From Anseranas semipalmata (lineage: Eukaryota > Chordata > Aves > Anseriformes > Anseranatidae), in contig VXAA01001239.1 of NCBI GenBank assembly GCA_013399115.1, forward strand, positions 130,948-194,947: a stretch of 64,000 bases of DNA, read 5' to 3'. The position numbers were made by a program, and so were the translations under genes. The notes under the pieces were generated by a model. That model was not told the DNA's origin. It searched no databases and saw only the letters and a program-made list of their open reading frames with translations. Numbering within the stretch: the first letter of the stretch is position 1; each line of letters opens with the position of its first letter. Positions 11,693 to 24,000 of the stretch are shown piece by piece.

Positions 11693-12330
11693 TTTTTTTT
11701 TTGGTGCAAAATTGGAACTTTTATTAAGCTTTTTAAAATATGCCATCTTTGTACATTCTTAAAGAGTTTGAAGCACATGGATTTATAAAACTATCCAGGA
11801 ATTCAGTTATATAAATATACTACTGGCTATTTATATTCACTTTGGTTAATTTCTGTATGAATAATGAAAGGCATGGTAATGCATTTACTGGCAGACAACT
11901 TGTAAACAACTGTATGCTAGTTTACTTAAATAGCTTATCTCTGCATTTAATTCATAAACATTTGAAGTTATACTAAAGGCAAAAAAAATAATGGATGAAA
12001 GCCACGCTGCTGAAAACAGAAAAGGTTGGCAAACCTAAGCTCCCAAAACCATTTTAATGCACCGCACTGAGCATCTATACTGTTGTAGGGTAAATGTGGC
12101 AGATGCTACCTGCAAACTGAAAACTATTACAAATCCCACCTCCGTTTGTACCAGGAAGCCTGACAGGGAAAGTAGAGCTCCGAGAGAGAGAATATTTCTA
12201 GCAGGCTGACACAGAAGTACCTCTCAGAAGGTACAGAAAGAAACATTCCACTTGGTATAAGACTTGGGACCCTTCACATTTGCTAATTCCCTGTGATTTG
12301 CATCATGCAAACTGATTTATTCCACTAGGG
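11693..12330 (-). other. 3'-UTR-like block with polyadenylation signal (minus strand)
   Basis: Read on the minus strand, this AT-rich sequence ends in AATAAA (complement of 11720-11725), then 17 nt, then ten A's (T-run 11693-11702). A hexamer at that distance from an A-run is what a polyadenylated mRNA end looks like. Two readings fit. It may be the 3' end of a retrocopied transcript whose tail was inserted with it, or the genuine end of a minus-strand transcript beside an encoded A-run. No coding sequence was recognised immediately upstream, at 12.3-13.0 kb on the minus strand. The exon at 13446-13614 is on the same strand 1.1 kb away, but a link is unproven. Confidence 0.4.
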
Positions 12331-13379
12331 ACTTAGTTTTAATGCCTTTATTAATTAGAAAAAGAAGTTGCCCATGTTTAAAAATGCCAGCATTTCAGGA
12401 GGGTCTGCCACACCTTCACTTCACTGTTGTGGAGCGAGACAAGCTCCCATACCACTATTTGTTTCTGGGCACAGCTACACAGACTGGGAAATCCCTGAGA
12501 GTGAGACGATGCCCTTTGTTTTGCTCTTACTCACTAGTTTGCTCTTGAGGCAAAAGATACTGCGACTTCCTACAGCCGCTTGGCATCGCGCATACAGGTA
12601 ATGCAATGCCACAGCAGTCAGTCCCGTCCCCCATCTACACTGCAGCTATGCTCAGTCTTGATTTTCTGAAAAGTCGGGACAGGTGAACGAGGTGTACAAG
12701 ATTGCATTGCAGAAAACAAAGGGGAAACCAAGAACTTACAGGATGAAACAAAATTATACAACATATATGTTTGAGTTTCTAGATATCTTACATTTTCACA
12801 GCTGTGAGTTTGCACCATTGAAAATAATGTGGAGGGTCATGTTTCTGATATACTTCCCCCATCATTTCTGCAGCAAATTCTCGTGTTTTCTTTCTATCAC
12901 TTCTTGTCACTGGAATACATCTGATTATCAAGTGTCCCTCTCCCCTCTCTTCCTCCTCCTACTCTACATTCAAATGGGATCAGAATAAAAGCAGCCTGTT
13001 TGTTGACCCTAATTACAATGCAAAACTGCACAGCGATAGACTGAAAGAGGACATTTCCACCCCGACCCAGAGATACCACCTTGCAGGGAAAAGTATACAA
13101 TAAGTATCCGTAGCAGCCAGTTCAAGTTTCCCTTTCCCCAGTTTTAAAAGCAGGGATGCCACTAATACTACTGCTCAGACATGCAAAATCACAGAGCAGG
13201 ATTCAAATGCATTTCTGCTTAACCCTGGGCTTTCTTTTTTGTACACCGGTGCATGCTCCCAGCGAGTAATGTGTGCAAGCAGCGAGACCTGGGTTTCTAG
13301 AACAGCAGGTGTCACGTTCAAAAGAGATGCACACACATCCTAACAACCCGCATACAACTTTCTGCCATCGAGCACTGCC

Positions 13380-13770
13380 CATTACAGGCAGGGACAACGA
13401 GCCTTGCGTTTGCACGAGCTCCCCAGCCGGCCCGCGCGCTCCTACCTCAGACCACCGTTCGGCTCTTCATCGGAGGAGAAGGTGCCGTTGCAGACGTTCC
13501 CGAAGGAGTGGCTCGGCTTCAGTTTGGCTTCCTCGCAGTCCGACACGGGCTCCCTTTTCTTCCGCCTGCCGAAGAGCTTCTTGAAAGGCTGGAATTTGCC
13601 TGCTTTCTTCTTGTCTGCAGATTACAAGACAGACACGGGCAGGGCTGAGGGAAGCGGCCCCCGGCGCGACTTGCCAGCACGCGTTTGGAGGAAGAACGAG
13701 GTCAAAGAGCAAAGCACCAGCCCGACGCAGCCCAGCGCTCGCAATGTAAATGCCGGGCTGCAGCTCCCTG
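13380..13770. promoter_or_regulatory. CpG-rich block around the minus-strand exon
   Basis: CpG dinucleotides are dense from about 13.38 to 13.77 kb compared with the surrounding AT-rich DNA, and the block covers the candidate exon. Part of this comes from GC-rich codon third positions, part from the flanking intron. It may be an outlying part of the CpG island at 14.3-14.8 kb. Confidence 0.5.
13446..13614 (-). CDS. CRACD: Internal coding exon, CRACD/KIAA1211-like
   Basis: This minus-strand exon has no ATG. It begins after an acceptor reading TGTCTTGTAATCTGCAG and ends at CTGAG before the donor GTAGGA. The 169 bp start with two bases of a split codon, give 55 full codons and end with two bases of the next, so intron phases are 1 and 2. 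The peptide has a basic core, KFQPFKKLFGRRKKREP, then SDCEEAKLKPSHSFGN and an acidic TFSSDEEPN. I recall such a KFQPFKKLFG segment near the N-terminus of the CRACD family. Members inhibit actin capping protein in the cytoplasm; the basic segment could contact membrane or actin, which is inference. The paralogue CRACDL cannot be excluded. No sister exon was found; earlier exons would lie at higher coordinates and later ones at lower. Codon choice is GC-rich, unlike the flanks. Confidence 0.6.
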
Positions 13771-14319
13771 CTGACGTACAGCGTTGACAAAGCAAAAGTA
13801 AGAGCGTGAAAACATCTGCTCTTGGGCTTAAGGATCCGCTTGGAGGGATCAGCTAACATCTGGATACGGAGAAAGGATAATTTTGCAGAGCCCCCCCCCA
13901 AAGTAACTGAGCACAGAATTTGACCAAGCATCTCTTCTTTGAGATATTTCAATTTTTAAAAGCTTCACCAAAAAAAACAACAACACAGCAAAAAGACAAA
14001 GCAGACATGAAGACAGGAACAAGAAATAAAAAAAGTTAACCAGAAGTGACTTATTTGTTCCCCACAAAATATTGAAGATAATAAATGTAGCTGCAAACTA
14101 CTTTTCCCTCAATACGTATTAAAGAAAAAAGCACCATGAGTTTCTTGCTAACCATTGCCAAGAAGAGGTTAATTTCTCTGGGCTGGGATGCACCAAAGAA
14201 TTTCCAAAACATCACAACTGTCAAAGAGCTTGATTTCTTTTCCACCTCTACGTAATTTTGCAATGAATCTGCTTAAAACAAGCTAGTGGGATTTTTAAAA
14301 ACTTTTAGCCTCCTGTCAC

Positions 14320-14790
14320 TGCCCGGCCTGAGAAGCCCCACGCTGTACCGGTGACACGCAGTTCCGTGAGCTGTTGGAATCCCTGGACGTGCTCTCCTCC
14401 CAGACGGCGTGCAGACGGTGTGCCTGTGTGCGCACCCTGCTCCTCCCCGTCACCCCCTGCTCCGCACAAGGCAGCCGTTTGGTTACAAAGCGCCGGGGAG
14501 GCCCCTGGAGGAACGTTTGGCCAGGAAACGCGAAATTTCCGTACCGCAACAGCGCTGCTCAGCAGCACATCAGGCCTCGTGCTCCGCTCTGCCATACCTG
14601 GGTGTGACAAAGCCCCACCTGGGTAGCCCCGTCGTAGCAGCGGGAGGCGTGACGACGGCATCGGCGAGAGGAAACGTGCCCGCGCGCACTGCCAGCCGGC
14701 CACTGCCAGCGACCAGCGGCTTGGCTTCCAAAGCAGCGGGGTGCCAGCTGCACCCGGGGTCAGGAACAAACCTGCGGCTCAGTTCTAACC
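14320..14790. promoter_or_regulatory. CpG island, possible promoter for the minus-strand gene
   Basis: CpG is frequent through about 14.32-14.79 kb, densest at 14.63-14.72 kb (for example GTCGTAGCAGCGGGAGGCG). Vertebrate CpG islands usually mark promoters. This one lies about 0.7-1.2 kb upstream of the 13446-13614 exon in its direction of transcription, so an alternative or internal promoter of that gene is the natural guess. No TATA box or clear first exon was identified. Open frames of 91-168 codons on both strands are expected in such GC-rich DNA and are not taken as genes. Confidence 0.5.
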
Positions 14791-17700
14791 TTAGAGAAGT
14801 ATTTCGTTGTACAAAGCCCCTAACAGGAGGGCAGAGAAAGAGAGAAATTATTGCTTTAGGCTACAGCTGCCCCAACCCTTCATGTGCTTCAGAAACTGTC
14901 TGCAAAAACTCCTGAATCAAATGGTAGGGCACACAGAGGAGAAAGCATCGGTACCAGGCACAAGACCGGGTGAAAGAGGTGTTCTGCACGGTTCCCACAT
15001 TGCCTGTCTCCTCAGCCCTCTTTGAAAGGGAAGACTGTGTGGTGCCCTTTCTAGGGGGTAATGTAATTAATCTACTGCAGAAATGAATCCAGCTGCAGCA
15101 TTTTTAAAAAGGTTCTCGCCGTGTAATTCACTCCCATTACCCTTGTCCCCTCCTCTTTCAGAGGGCTACGGGTAAAACCGTGCACTACCTCATCAACTCC
15201 AAGTCTACCGTATTGATTCACCAGCTGTGAATCCAGGTGTTGAACAAGCCAGACCAACACAGCTCTCATTTCAAAGTGGCTCAAAGCCAACGTGGTTATC
15301 TCCAACCAAGGTCTGTTTTTCTCCATGTGATTTAACATGCCCCTTAGCTGTTTCCCGCTCCACCCGGCATCATCAGAGCTGTCACATTACTATGCATGAG
15401 TTCTTTAAACCAGGCTTCATGAGTCATTGCAAATCCAACCAAGAGCCATCCCTGCAAAGGCTGCACGCACCGTTCCCGGTCCTGACAGTGCAGATGTCAG
15501 GAGCAGCCAGCCCTAACCGTTAAGGCAAAGTCTAGTATGTAAATTTGTCATGAGGTTTTATAGAGGAAGACATGGGATGATATCACCTACAGGGCAAAAT
15601 CCTTCCTGTAACAGCAAAACAATTACGAAAAAGGAACCAAAACATTGGCGATGCAGCAGAAAACACCCTGCACAAAATCCTTTCAAGTCTCTGATGCTAG
15701 AGCTCAAACGTGACTCATCCCTCTTGTCTATCTGCGCTTCGGGAAGAAGAAATGGGACAGTTAAGGCTGAAGGTTGGGGTACCCGATGCTGCCAACTTGT
15801 GTTAAGGGCAATTGCTGAAATAGCCAAGAAAGGTTACGTGGGCCACTTCCTCCTCTCCTTAACCTCTCAAATATGATTCCTACAAATCCAGCCCCAGGAG
15901 AACATGGGAGACCAGCAATTAAACCTTTTCCTCTGCCTGTTTTACAAGGCTCTCTTGTTCGAATCGCTGTAAACACTGAACAGTAAATCCGTTTTGAATC
16001 ACAGAAAAGCACGAGGTGTGAAGGTGACAGATAAACAAAGTTGGATACGCTAGCTAGAATAACACAGCACATATGGTAGCTGCTCCCTTCTCAACTTATT
16101 CCAGAAGAGTAGCAGAGCAAATTAGAACAATCTTTACCCTGCCATATAATCTGTCAGCTGCATGACGACATGTGCTGCCCAACACGGAGCCAGCTACAGC
16201 GGAGAGCAGCGGCATCACGAAGGCAGCGGGTGATCCCTCCACACAGACCGAGAGGAACAGCTACTGCCCTCGCACCACCTCTTTCACTCTGAGGCTCTCT
16301 CCAGTAAAGATTAAGGCAGGTGCAATGGGTTTTATTGCCCGTAAATCAGGCCTTTGGACTTCAGCTGGCAAAGCATCAGCAACTGCACCAGCCAGCAACC
16401 CCTCGTCAGACAGCTTGTAGTTAAACTACTCAAATGTCACCCAAATCCACTGTGATTCCTGTGCTGTGGTGCCTCTCAAAGCTTCACAGAGCCCTCTGTG
16501 CACAAGCAGCGGTGGAACAAAGCTTAACTGCAGCTACTACAGGGGGAAGAGACTGGAAGGATTGGAAAGAGAGCAAGCAACGTATCCCAAACAGCAGGCA
16601 TGCTGCAGAGGTAAGGCTGCACTATGGACATTTGGATGGGACACAGGAGACGTCAACACCACTGAAAACATTTGAAAAATGATTTTCAAGTAAAAAGAGC
16701 CTCATGCGAGAACCAGAAAGCCTCACACAATCACAGAAAAAGACCTAGTAAGCAACAAGGTGTTGGTCCCTTGCAGCTGTGGTGCTGGGGGCACCCAGAG
16801 CAGGGAGGGTGAGAAAACTTGCAGGGTCCCTCTGAGCAGAACTGACCCAGCAAGGACACCAGCTGACAGGCAGAAAGATGGTCGTTCAGGGGAAAAATAA
16901 AGCAGGATCTATAGTGACCTTTAAAATGGAAGTTATAGTGGCCAAGATATTCAAGCCTCAGCCTTGCAGTTGGGTCTGTGGAGGTTTCACAGACATTTGT
17001 CCATATGTGAAACGCAGCGCCTGCCTGCAACACCTGCCTGCAGCACGAGACGCCGCACAGGAGCTGTGTCCAAAGTAACGGTGGTCCCTGTCAGCAAGCA
17101 TAATGGCCATAAAATATGGTGTAACAGAGTAGATTAATGAAGATATGAATTATTAAATTGGATGGAAATTTCTGTGAAGGATTCAGAGAACGGAAATCCA
17201 CACACAACGTTACGAACTGCACAGCAGGGAGAGGGCAGGTGAGAACCAAAATACCCTGCTAAGAGGGAAAGTTGATGGACATCTCTAACCACATATCTAC
17301 AGTGAAAAAAGGTCTGTTATGACTCATTTTTGCTGATGCACTTGTGTTCAGGGCCCGGAGCGACATTCCCCAGAGAGGCATCTCCACTCCTGCAGGAATA
17401 GGAAACAAATTGTTTGGAAACAAGGAAGGAGGAGGGCAGACTCTGCTCTGCTTAACCACGTTCCCATGTTTTAAATCAAGCTCCTCTACCTATTGGAGTT
17501 CATCAAATTTCACAGGGAAAGTTGGCTTCTGGACATTTTCTGCCCCCCCGATCTTCCCTCCGTCCATTGCCCTCTCTTCCATATGTAACAAAACCCAACC
17601 AAACAACTAAAAAACAACTGGGGGCAATAGGTGGACGCAGCCCAGATACACAAAGCCAAACACTAACACCAAAGATCCTGAGGAACATTTAAGCTAACAC

Positions 17701-20700
17701 AGAGGGAATAAAGATCAACGTGAAAAAAAGGCTGGCATTCATTCAGGTTCAATGACATAACTTCCCAGCAAGGAGTTCAGGTCCCAGCTGTGTTAGAGCG
17801 TAACACTCATAAATCTGACAGTAAGCGACAGTCCCGTGGTGACAGAGATGAGACAATATAACCAGAGATGGAATCAATACTTGAGAAACATTAAATGAAA
17901 GCAAGACTGGGAGGGATCAAAGGCAACAAATCGGTGCAGCCACAATCGTCTCATGAAACACCTGGGCAAAGCTAAGGAAAAAGAGCCTGCCAATGCTTGT
18001 CTGCTTTTCCAAGAGTATCAAGTGATCTTATAAGAGAGACTATTTCTTGCAAACCTTGCCCCACAGAGAAGATAAGGTATTCTTGGATTACCTGATATAA
18101 ACTAGCAATACCACCTAAAGTATCCGTAACACAACAAGAACCAATCTTGCTTTCCAGACACAAGTCTTCCCTTGCCACCTGGAGAAGCAAGAACATTTCC
18201 ATGAACAGCAGACCATTTTGTGATTTCCTTCCTCCCAAAGACTGTACCTTCCAAAGAAAGCGTATGGAGCTGAGCCAGATGTTAGGAAACGTGAATCAGC
18301 ATAATAGATTCTATTGAAGTTCAAACAAACACCATAAAACATGCTTCAGCATCCAGATCAAGGAAAGAGCTACTTCAACACTTCTCTTTACATATCAAGG
18401 AAAATAACAAGGAAAGTAAAACCTGCTTAATTCTTATCTTACTTCAAGGCTAAAGGACTTAGCCTCTGCTGCACGAGGATTGCTGCAGTTACTGGTATTG
18501 GCAAGGAAGAGATATTAATGGAGAAGAAGAGTGAAGAGTCGTATTTACGTGTTTAGATGACATTAAATGGAAGAACTAGAGCCAAGTAGTTACTGTTCCT
18601 TTCCAGTTCTTCACTACTCTAGCAGGAGTCTCACCTCCCTCCATTTGTAAGCTCCTGTTTTCCTCCTTTGCCCCCATCTATAACCAAAAGCCTGTCCAGC
18701 CAGCTGTACTATTTTTGTGCCCATTGTTCTTCTTGAGAACCACAATGAGCGCTCCCGGAGGTCACAAAGGCTCGCGTTCCTCATCCTTCACTCCAACACC
18801 GATATCCTGCCTCCCGGACCCACCATGCCGTCAGCCCCATGCAGCACCTTTGGACCAGAAGATGCTGCTCGTTCCTGACCAAGGCAGCGCTGAAAAGCAC
18901 GGCCAAACCTCGTGTGGGCAGGCCACTTCGGGAACGTGTGGGATAGGCTGGGGACCACAGGGACCCCTGGCAGGGAAGAAGCATGAGGAAGTTGGTGCAA
19001 ATTTCAGCAGCAAACCTTACTGCAGCCAGGGAGCCGCCTTCTTTTTTTTCCCCCATCTTTTACGGGAGATGCCCCTGGTACAGGTTACAACAGCGAGTAG
19101 CAGTCAGGGGATTTCAGACCACTTGGGACATGCACCTTGAGCACAGTGACAGCAGCTAGTGGAGCTTGTACACGTGAGGACATTTACAAAAGGGTCAAGA
19201 AAATGCAACAGATGTTACTGAGGTGTTGGGCTGCATATGGGAACATATGGGGTAAGATAAAATCTGCTTGTAATAGCTCTGAATCCTGTGATGCATGTGA
19301 GACACTTGGAAAGGAAGAGACCACAATAGCTTCTGATTCACCGATAAAGCACTCATCCATTATGCAACAGAAGGGGGAAAATTTCATTTTACTAGGGCAA
19401 GACTTATTAAGCAAAGTTATTCATGGAAGGCCCTTTTGGTATTCTGCGCTTTATCTGAGGTTTCTCGACATGTATTAAACACTTGACGCCAACACAGTAG
19501 AGGGATTGGCTTATTGTTTCCTTTTTCAGTGAAAAAATCCTGTAGAACATGGGATTTCCTCAGGAGATTCATTTTTTATAAGAATTCCTGCTTGAAAGTA
19601 TTTAAAACCTGACCTGCTGGCCAGGGTGCGGATGAAAGGACAAGCGTCCCAGAGGCGAGGTGAGCTGAGGCCCTGCTGCAGAGCAGTCCGAAGTCCAAGG
19701 AATACAACCCCAGGCGGCCAGACACCTCCCTGCTGCCTCTCCCCAGCTTTGGCAGCCATTTGCACTCAAACCACTATTAATAAGATCCTCCTTGCAGGGG
19801 ATTTTGTTATGTGAAATCCTTTTCAGTGCCCCTCCAGCCCCTAGAACAAGTCCTGTATCGCACCGGCCAAGACTCTTGTACCATCCTTTTTTTTTTCCTC
19901 TGGTGAGAGAAGCAGAATTTCTTCCTCACAGAAACCACTGGCTTATGACACAAAATGCTGCTGGCATCTGCTGCTAAGACAAAGCTGAGAGGTCTCCTGA
20001 ACACAAGGGAGAACCAGAATGTTGTGCCACAACCGGGTGGCCTGAGGACTGGGACAACAGAGAGGAGAGGCAGTACTGAAGTGTTATCACAAACTCATTA
20101 ATTCTGTGCGCATTGCTGAGACATCCTTCCAGTAGCGTGGCCCTGATGAGCTAGAAACAGCAGAGAAGACAAACCTGGCCACACCATTTGGTCACAGTGT
20201 AATTTCAAGCCGGCACTGTGGTGCAAGTACAAGAAAAATGAGATGTCACCCGATGGAAAGGGCTCCTGGAACAGGCAGGGGTGACTCTCCGAGCAAGGGG
20301 TGGAGAGCCAACTGTCTTAGGGGGAGAAACCGCATAGCTAATAAATCAAGGCTGAAAGCAAGCAGGTACTTCCAATGGATTGCAGATTGGGATTTGAATG
20401 TTTCCTTCTTTTATAAGGGTATAACTGAAAGAACAAATGAATACATCACTGAGGCTTTTTGACACGGCACAAATGTTCTTTTCTGAATGTCACGTAAACA
20501 GAATCTTATAGGATAGAAGTTTCTCATCAGTGGAAAAAAAATCAGACAGTATTTCTGCTTTTGTTGCCTAACACAAGCTGAAAACAGAGAAGACATACTG
20601 TGACACAGCAGCTGGAAACACTCAATCCAGCAATTTATGGAGTGCTTTCAAAGTGGTGTCACTACTCAGAGCAACAGGAACTCATTAATAAAGAAAACCA

Positions 20701-20789
20701 GCAGATAGAAATGTTTTTTTTGTTTGTTTGTTTCATACTGATGGGCAAGCATCAAAGAAAAGCTTGATTTTTTTTTTTCATTTTCGCAG
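14791..20789. other. Noncoding DNA, probable intron or intergenic
   Basis: Mixed AT- and GC-moderate sequence without recognisable exons, repeats or RNA genes. Several open frames of 80-140 codons (for example on the plus strand at 18715-19140) overlap frames of similar length on the other strand and show no known motif, so they are treated as chance. Confidence 0.5.
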
Positions 20790-21020
20790 TTTCAGTTTAA
20801 TGTACTTTTACAATGGCAAATGTGTGAAAGAATTTTACCCTTGCAATGCAGATGAGGTGAAAAATATTTTAAATAGGCCAGATGAAATTAAGAGTGTCAA
20901 ATTTTTATTTCATGAACTTTCTTCGTCCCCAGTCATAAGGAATAGTTTGGTATTTTTTGGAAGCTATCAATATTCCTTTGGAGTTAGAGCAGCTCCATGG
21001 ATAACAAGGAAAAACACAAT
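20790..21020 (+). CDS. Candidate exon, protein unknown
   Basis: A long pyrimidine tract ending in CATTTTCGCAG (20789) makes a good splice acceptor. The following sequence stays open for about 86 codons in AT-rich DNA. It encodes a protein-like mix including YFYNGKCVKEFYPCNADEVK, then PDEIKSVKFLFHELSSSPVI, then SLVFFGSYQYSFGVRAAPW. A possible donor, GTATGT, follows at 21021; its exonic side (CAAT) is weak. With these borders the exon is 231 bp, a multiple of three, with matching phase-2 introns. An alternative is a retroposed fragment, because the open stretch runs into an A-run at 21048-21063 without a stop. I do not recognise the protein. No companion exon was found on this strand, and the CRACD-like exon lies on the other strand. 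Confidence 0.3.
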
Positions 21021-21047
21021 GTATGTTCTACGAAGTAGAAACACTTT

Positions 21048-21063
21048 AAAAAAAAAAAAAAAA
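21048..21063 (+). repeat. A16 tract after the candidate exon
   Basis: Sixteen A's directly follow the open segment at 20.8-21.0 kb. No AATAAA lies within 30 nt upstream and no stop codon precedes the run in the open frame, so it is a poor fit for a normal retrocopy tail. It may be a plain A-tract. Confidence 0.8.
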
Positions 21064-24000
21064 GTTCAGATATAGTTCCACAAGTAACTCTAGCCCGGCA
21101 AAAAGGGAAAAAAAAACTTTATGCCTGTGCTGTCTTTCAGATTTTCAAGAGTTATAAAGTGATATGGAAAAGCCAAGAATAAAAGGAGTCTTATTCCAAG
21201 CAAATTACCAACCACAGCAGTGGAAACATTATTTTAGTAATCTCCTCATTCAATTCATAAAGGTAAATCCAAACAGGACGCAGTAAATCCATCTCCCTTC
21301 CCCAAACATAGGCAGTTGAAATCTGAGAACCATGACCACTTGGCATGGAAGCCAAGTCCAATCTGAACTCAGGCTGAATGTGTCTAAGGGAACTAAAACA
21401 CTTGTGACCGTCTCTGATTTCACAGAATTAAAATGTTGTGGTTTACAACTGCATGGCAAAGAAAATCAAAGAAATCTCTTGTTTCTTAAGAGAAGAACTG
21501 TATGAACCATGGCATTCAGAAATCCTCCTGCCAATCTTGGTTTAAAAACCAAAGAATAAAGATGGAAGTGAATGCTTTCATGGTGAGAACGGCAGTGAAG
21601 AGAAATAGGGAGCTTGGAAGGTTTTGGTTTTGTCTTTTTCCTAAAGAAAGTCAAACCCCACCACCTTATTCTGCTGGGCAAGGTGGCCAGAAAGAATCGT
21701 GGCACTCGTTCCCCAGACTGGCCAATCACCAAAACGTCATCGGAAATAACATTAGCCAACCGCACGGAGGATGCAGAACCCACTCCGTGTTCCTTTCCTC
21801 AAAACGTAGTGGGGTCCTGCCAGGAGCTGCCTCTCCTACTGGAGCCCTGCAGAGCCAGAACAGCAGGACACCTTCCCCTTCTCACCGTGAGCTCCTCCTC
21901 TGCATTTCTGCTGCATGCTTACTTCTCAAGGCTCACTTATTCCTTCTAATAAACACACTCTCTTCGCAGAAATCAACATTAATTGTGGCCAGATTAAGAC
22001 TCCGGACAGGTGGCCCGAGCCTGCAGATTTGCCTGTTTATCCAACATGCAGTTCTTCCACTGTCCTAGCAGCTTTCCCTACATACGTTGAACCAAGCCCA
22101 GATTGTCCCCCTCCTCAGTAAGTAACAGACAGGTAGCAGACATTCTCTATTCTTCTGTTCAGGGACAAGACCGACCCCCTGGGCACACAAACAAGAGGCA
22201 GAAAACCTAAACACTCCAGACCTGGGTAGATCTCCACTGCAAGTCAGAGGCATTTTTCCCCAACTCATGCACAGCTTACAGCTCCTGCTCCTCTGCACCT
22301 TCAGCAGCACAGCCTCACCTCTGTGCTGCAGAGTGCGCCTGCTGTTACCTCCCCTGCTGACATGCTGTTATTCCAGTCCGCAGTGGATGTCCCTTCCGAG
22401 TGCCAAGGATAGATGGTCGTTTCAGCCTTTTTCTGAAATTGCCTGTTTTTGTACTGTAGACCACTATCTGCTTAAGGATGAAATTGGTACCTCGGTACTG
22501 GGTTGAATGCTATGAAGAGAAAAGCTCCAGCTGACCCTGCAACTAACCAACACCATTAACACCAGTTTGAATAACACGATTTTGAGCGATTTTGATTTTT
22601 TTGGTCTTAGGGGTGATGTTTTCGCAACTTCCTTAAATACTAAATCTGCTCGAGAAAAGGAGCTTAACATTGACTCAATTCCTCTTCCTGTCATCAACAT
22701 AATAAAATATACAGAAAAAAACACATTTTTCCCTGCTGTTATTTATTAAGGAAGAAAGAAAAGGTCAGAGCACAGACCAAAAGCAGTACCTGACTGGTGT
22801 ACTTTCAGTGGAGCCCTTGCAGTCTGGAGGCAGCTGAAAGATTGAGGTGATCCTGCTTTGCCTTTGTTTTCCAGAATTAAAAGAGGGAAACAGGACATCA
22901 CTTGAAACACTTACTGACTAGCAACCTCAGAAACACCCGATGAAATTTTACAGCTTAGACTTCCTTACAAATACCTAAGAAATACAAAACCTCTTGAGTA
23001 TTTTTCTTTTCATCTTTGCAAAACTAACATAATTGACTTCATAAAATACTTGAATAGATGTGCTTTGTCATCAAACTTATTTGGCCAATGTCGAGTAATT
23101 TATTAATATAAAACACTAATAAGTAGAAGCAGTGTTGTATTAAATGTTACCCAAATAAGATATCTGTACTATCCTACAAAATGAAGTATCAATAAAGGAT
23201 TCTTTACAAGATCTGTAGCATCAAAGTGGGGAAAAAACAAAACAAAACAAAAAAAAACAACAGCTACTACTGTGATGCTCAGTGAAATCTCCCATTCCCC
23301 TATTCTATTTTATGATAGAAGAAAAATAATTCCTACAAAATGGAACATCTGAAGAAAAGAGGAGCATCCATAAAAAGAGATACTCGAGCATTTATAAATC
23401 TAAACATTTTAAAAAATCCATTTATAAAAAGGCATTTGAGCAACTGAGCAACTCTTTCTCCCTCAACTAGGGCAACTAGACATTTTTTCTTCAAATATCT
23501 CCTGGGGTTTTCTTTCCTTTAGGCAGTGGGAATGAAGAAGAAAACTATTTCCTATTTTCATGCTGGTTCAGTTCCAGGCCGGGATTTGCCACTGTGACTA
23601 ACCGTGCTCATCAGACACTGTCTCACAGCAGTGAGATTACAAATCATTATCGCCACCGAACTGGTGAAATACATCTAATTTAGCCACACAAGTTGGACAC
23701 AATTAAGTTTCACTGCCAAAATAGACAGTGCTTTTTCTGGAAAGCACCTGGCCACATTGAAATTTATTTATCATTTACTATCTCAGAATGAAGTAGAATA
23801 GAGGATGCTCAGATGGCCAGGTAGAGAATGAGACCTCCTGTGCTGGTGAGGGTAATTAAACGTAACCACCGCCAAGGGAAATGAATGCACTGTAGATTCA
23901 GGGATACGACATCAATATGGACCCTAGATCGAGAAATACTCAGGCAATTTGTAAGCTTTGGAAGGACACCGGGAGTGCAAGTTGTGCCTGTCATGCTCAG

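Noticed and set aside
12368..12601. Plus-strand frame followed by CATACAG|GTAATG
   Set aside because: The donor is good, but the peptide is unrecognised and overlaps another frame of similar length. The upstream acceptor is unconvincing.
15950..15975. TTGTTCGAATCG resembling a tRNA T-arm
   Set aside because: No matching A-box, acceptor stem or anticodon arm at the right distances.
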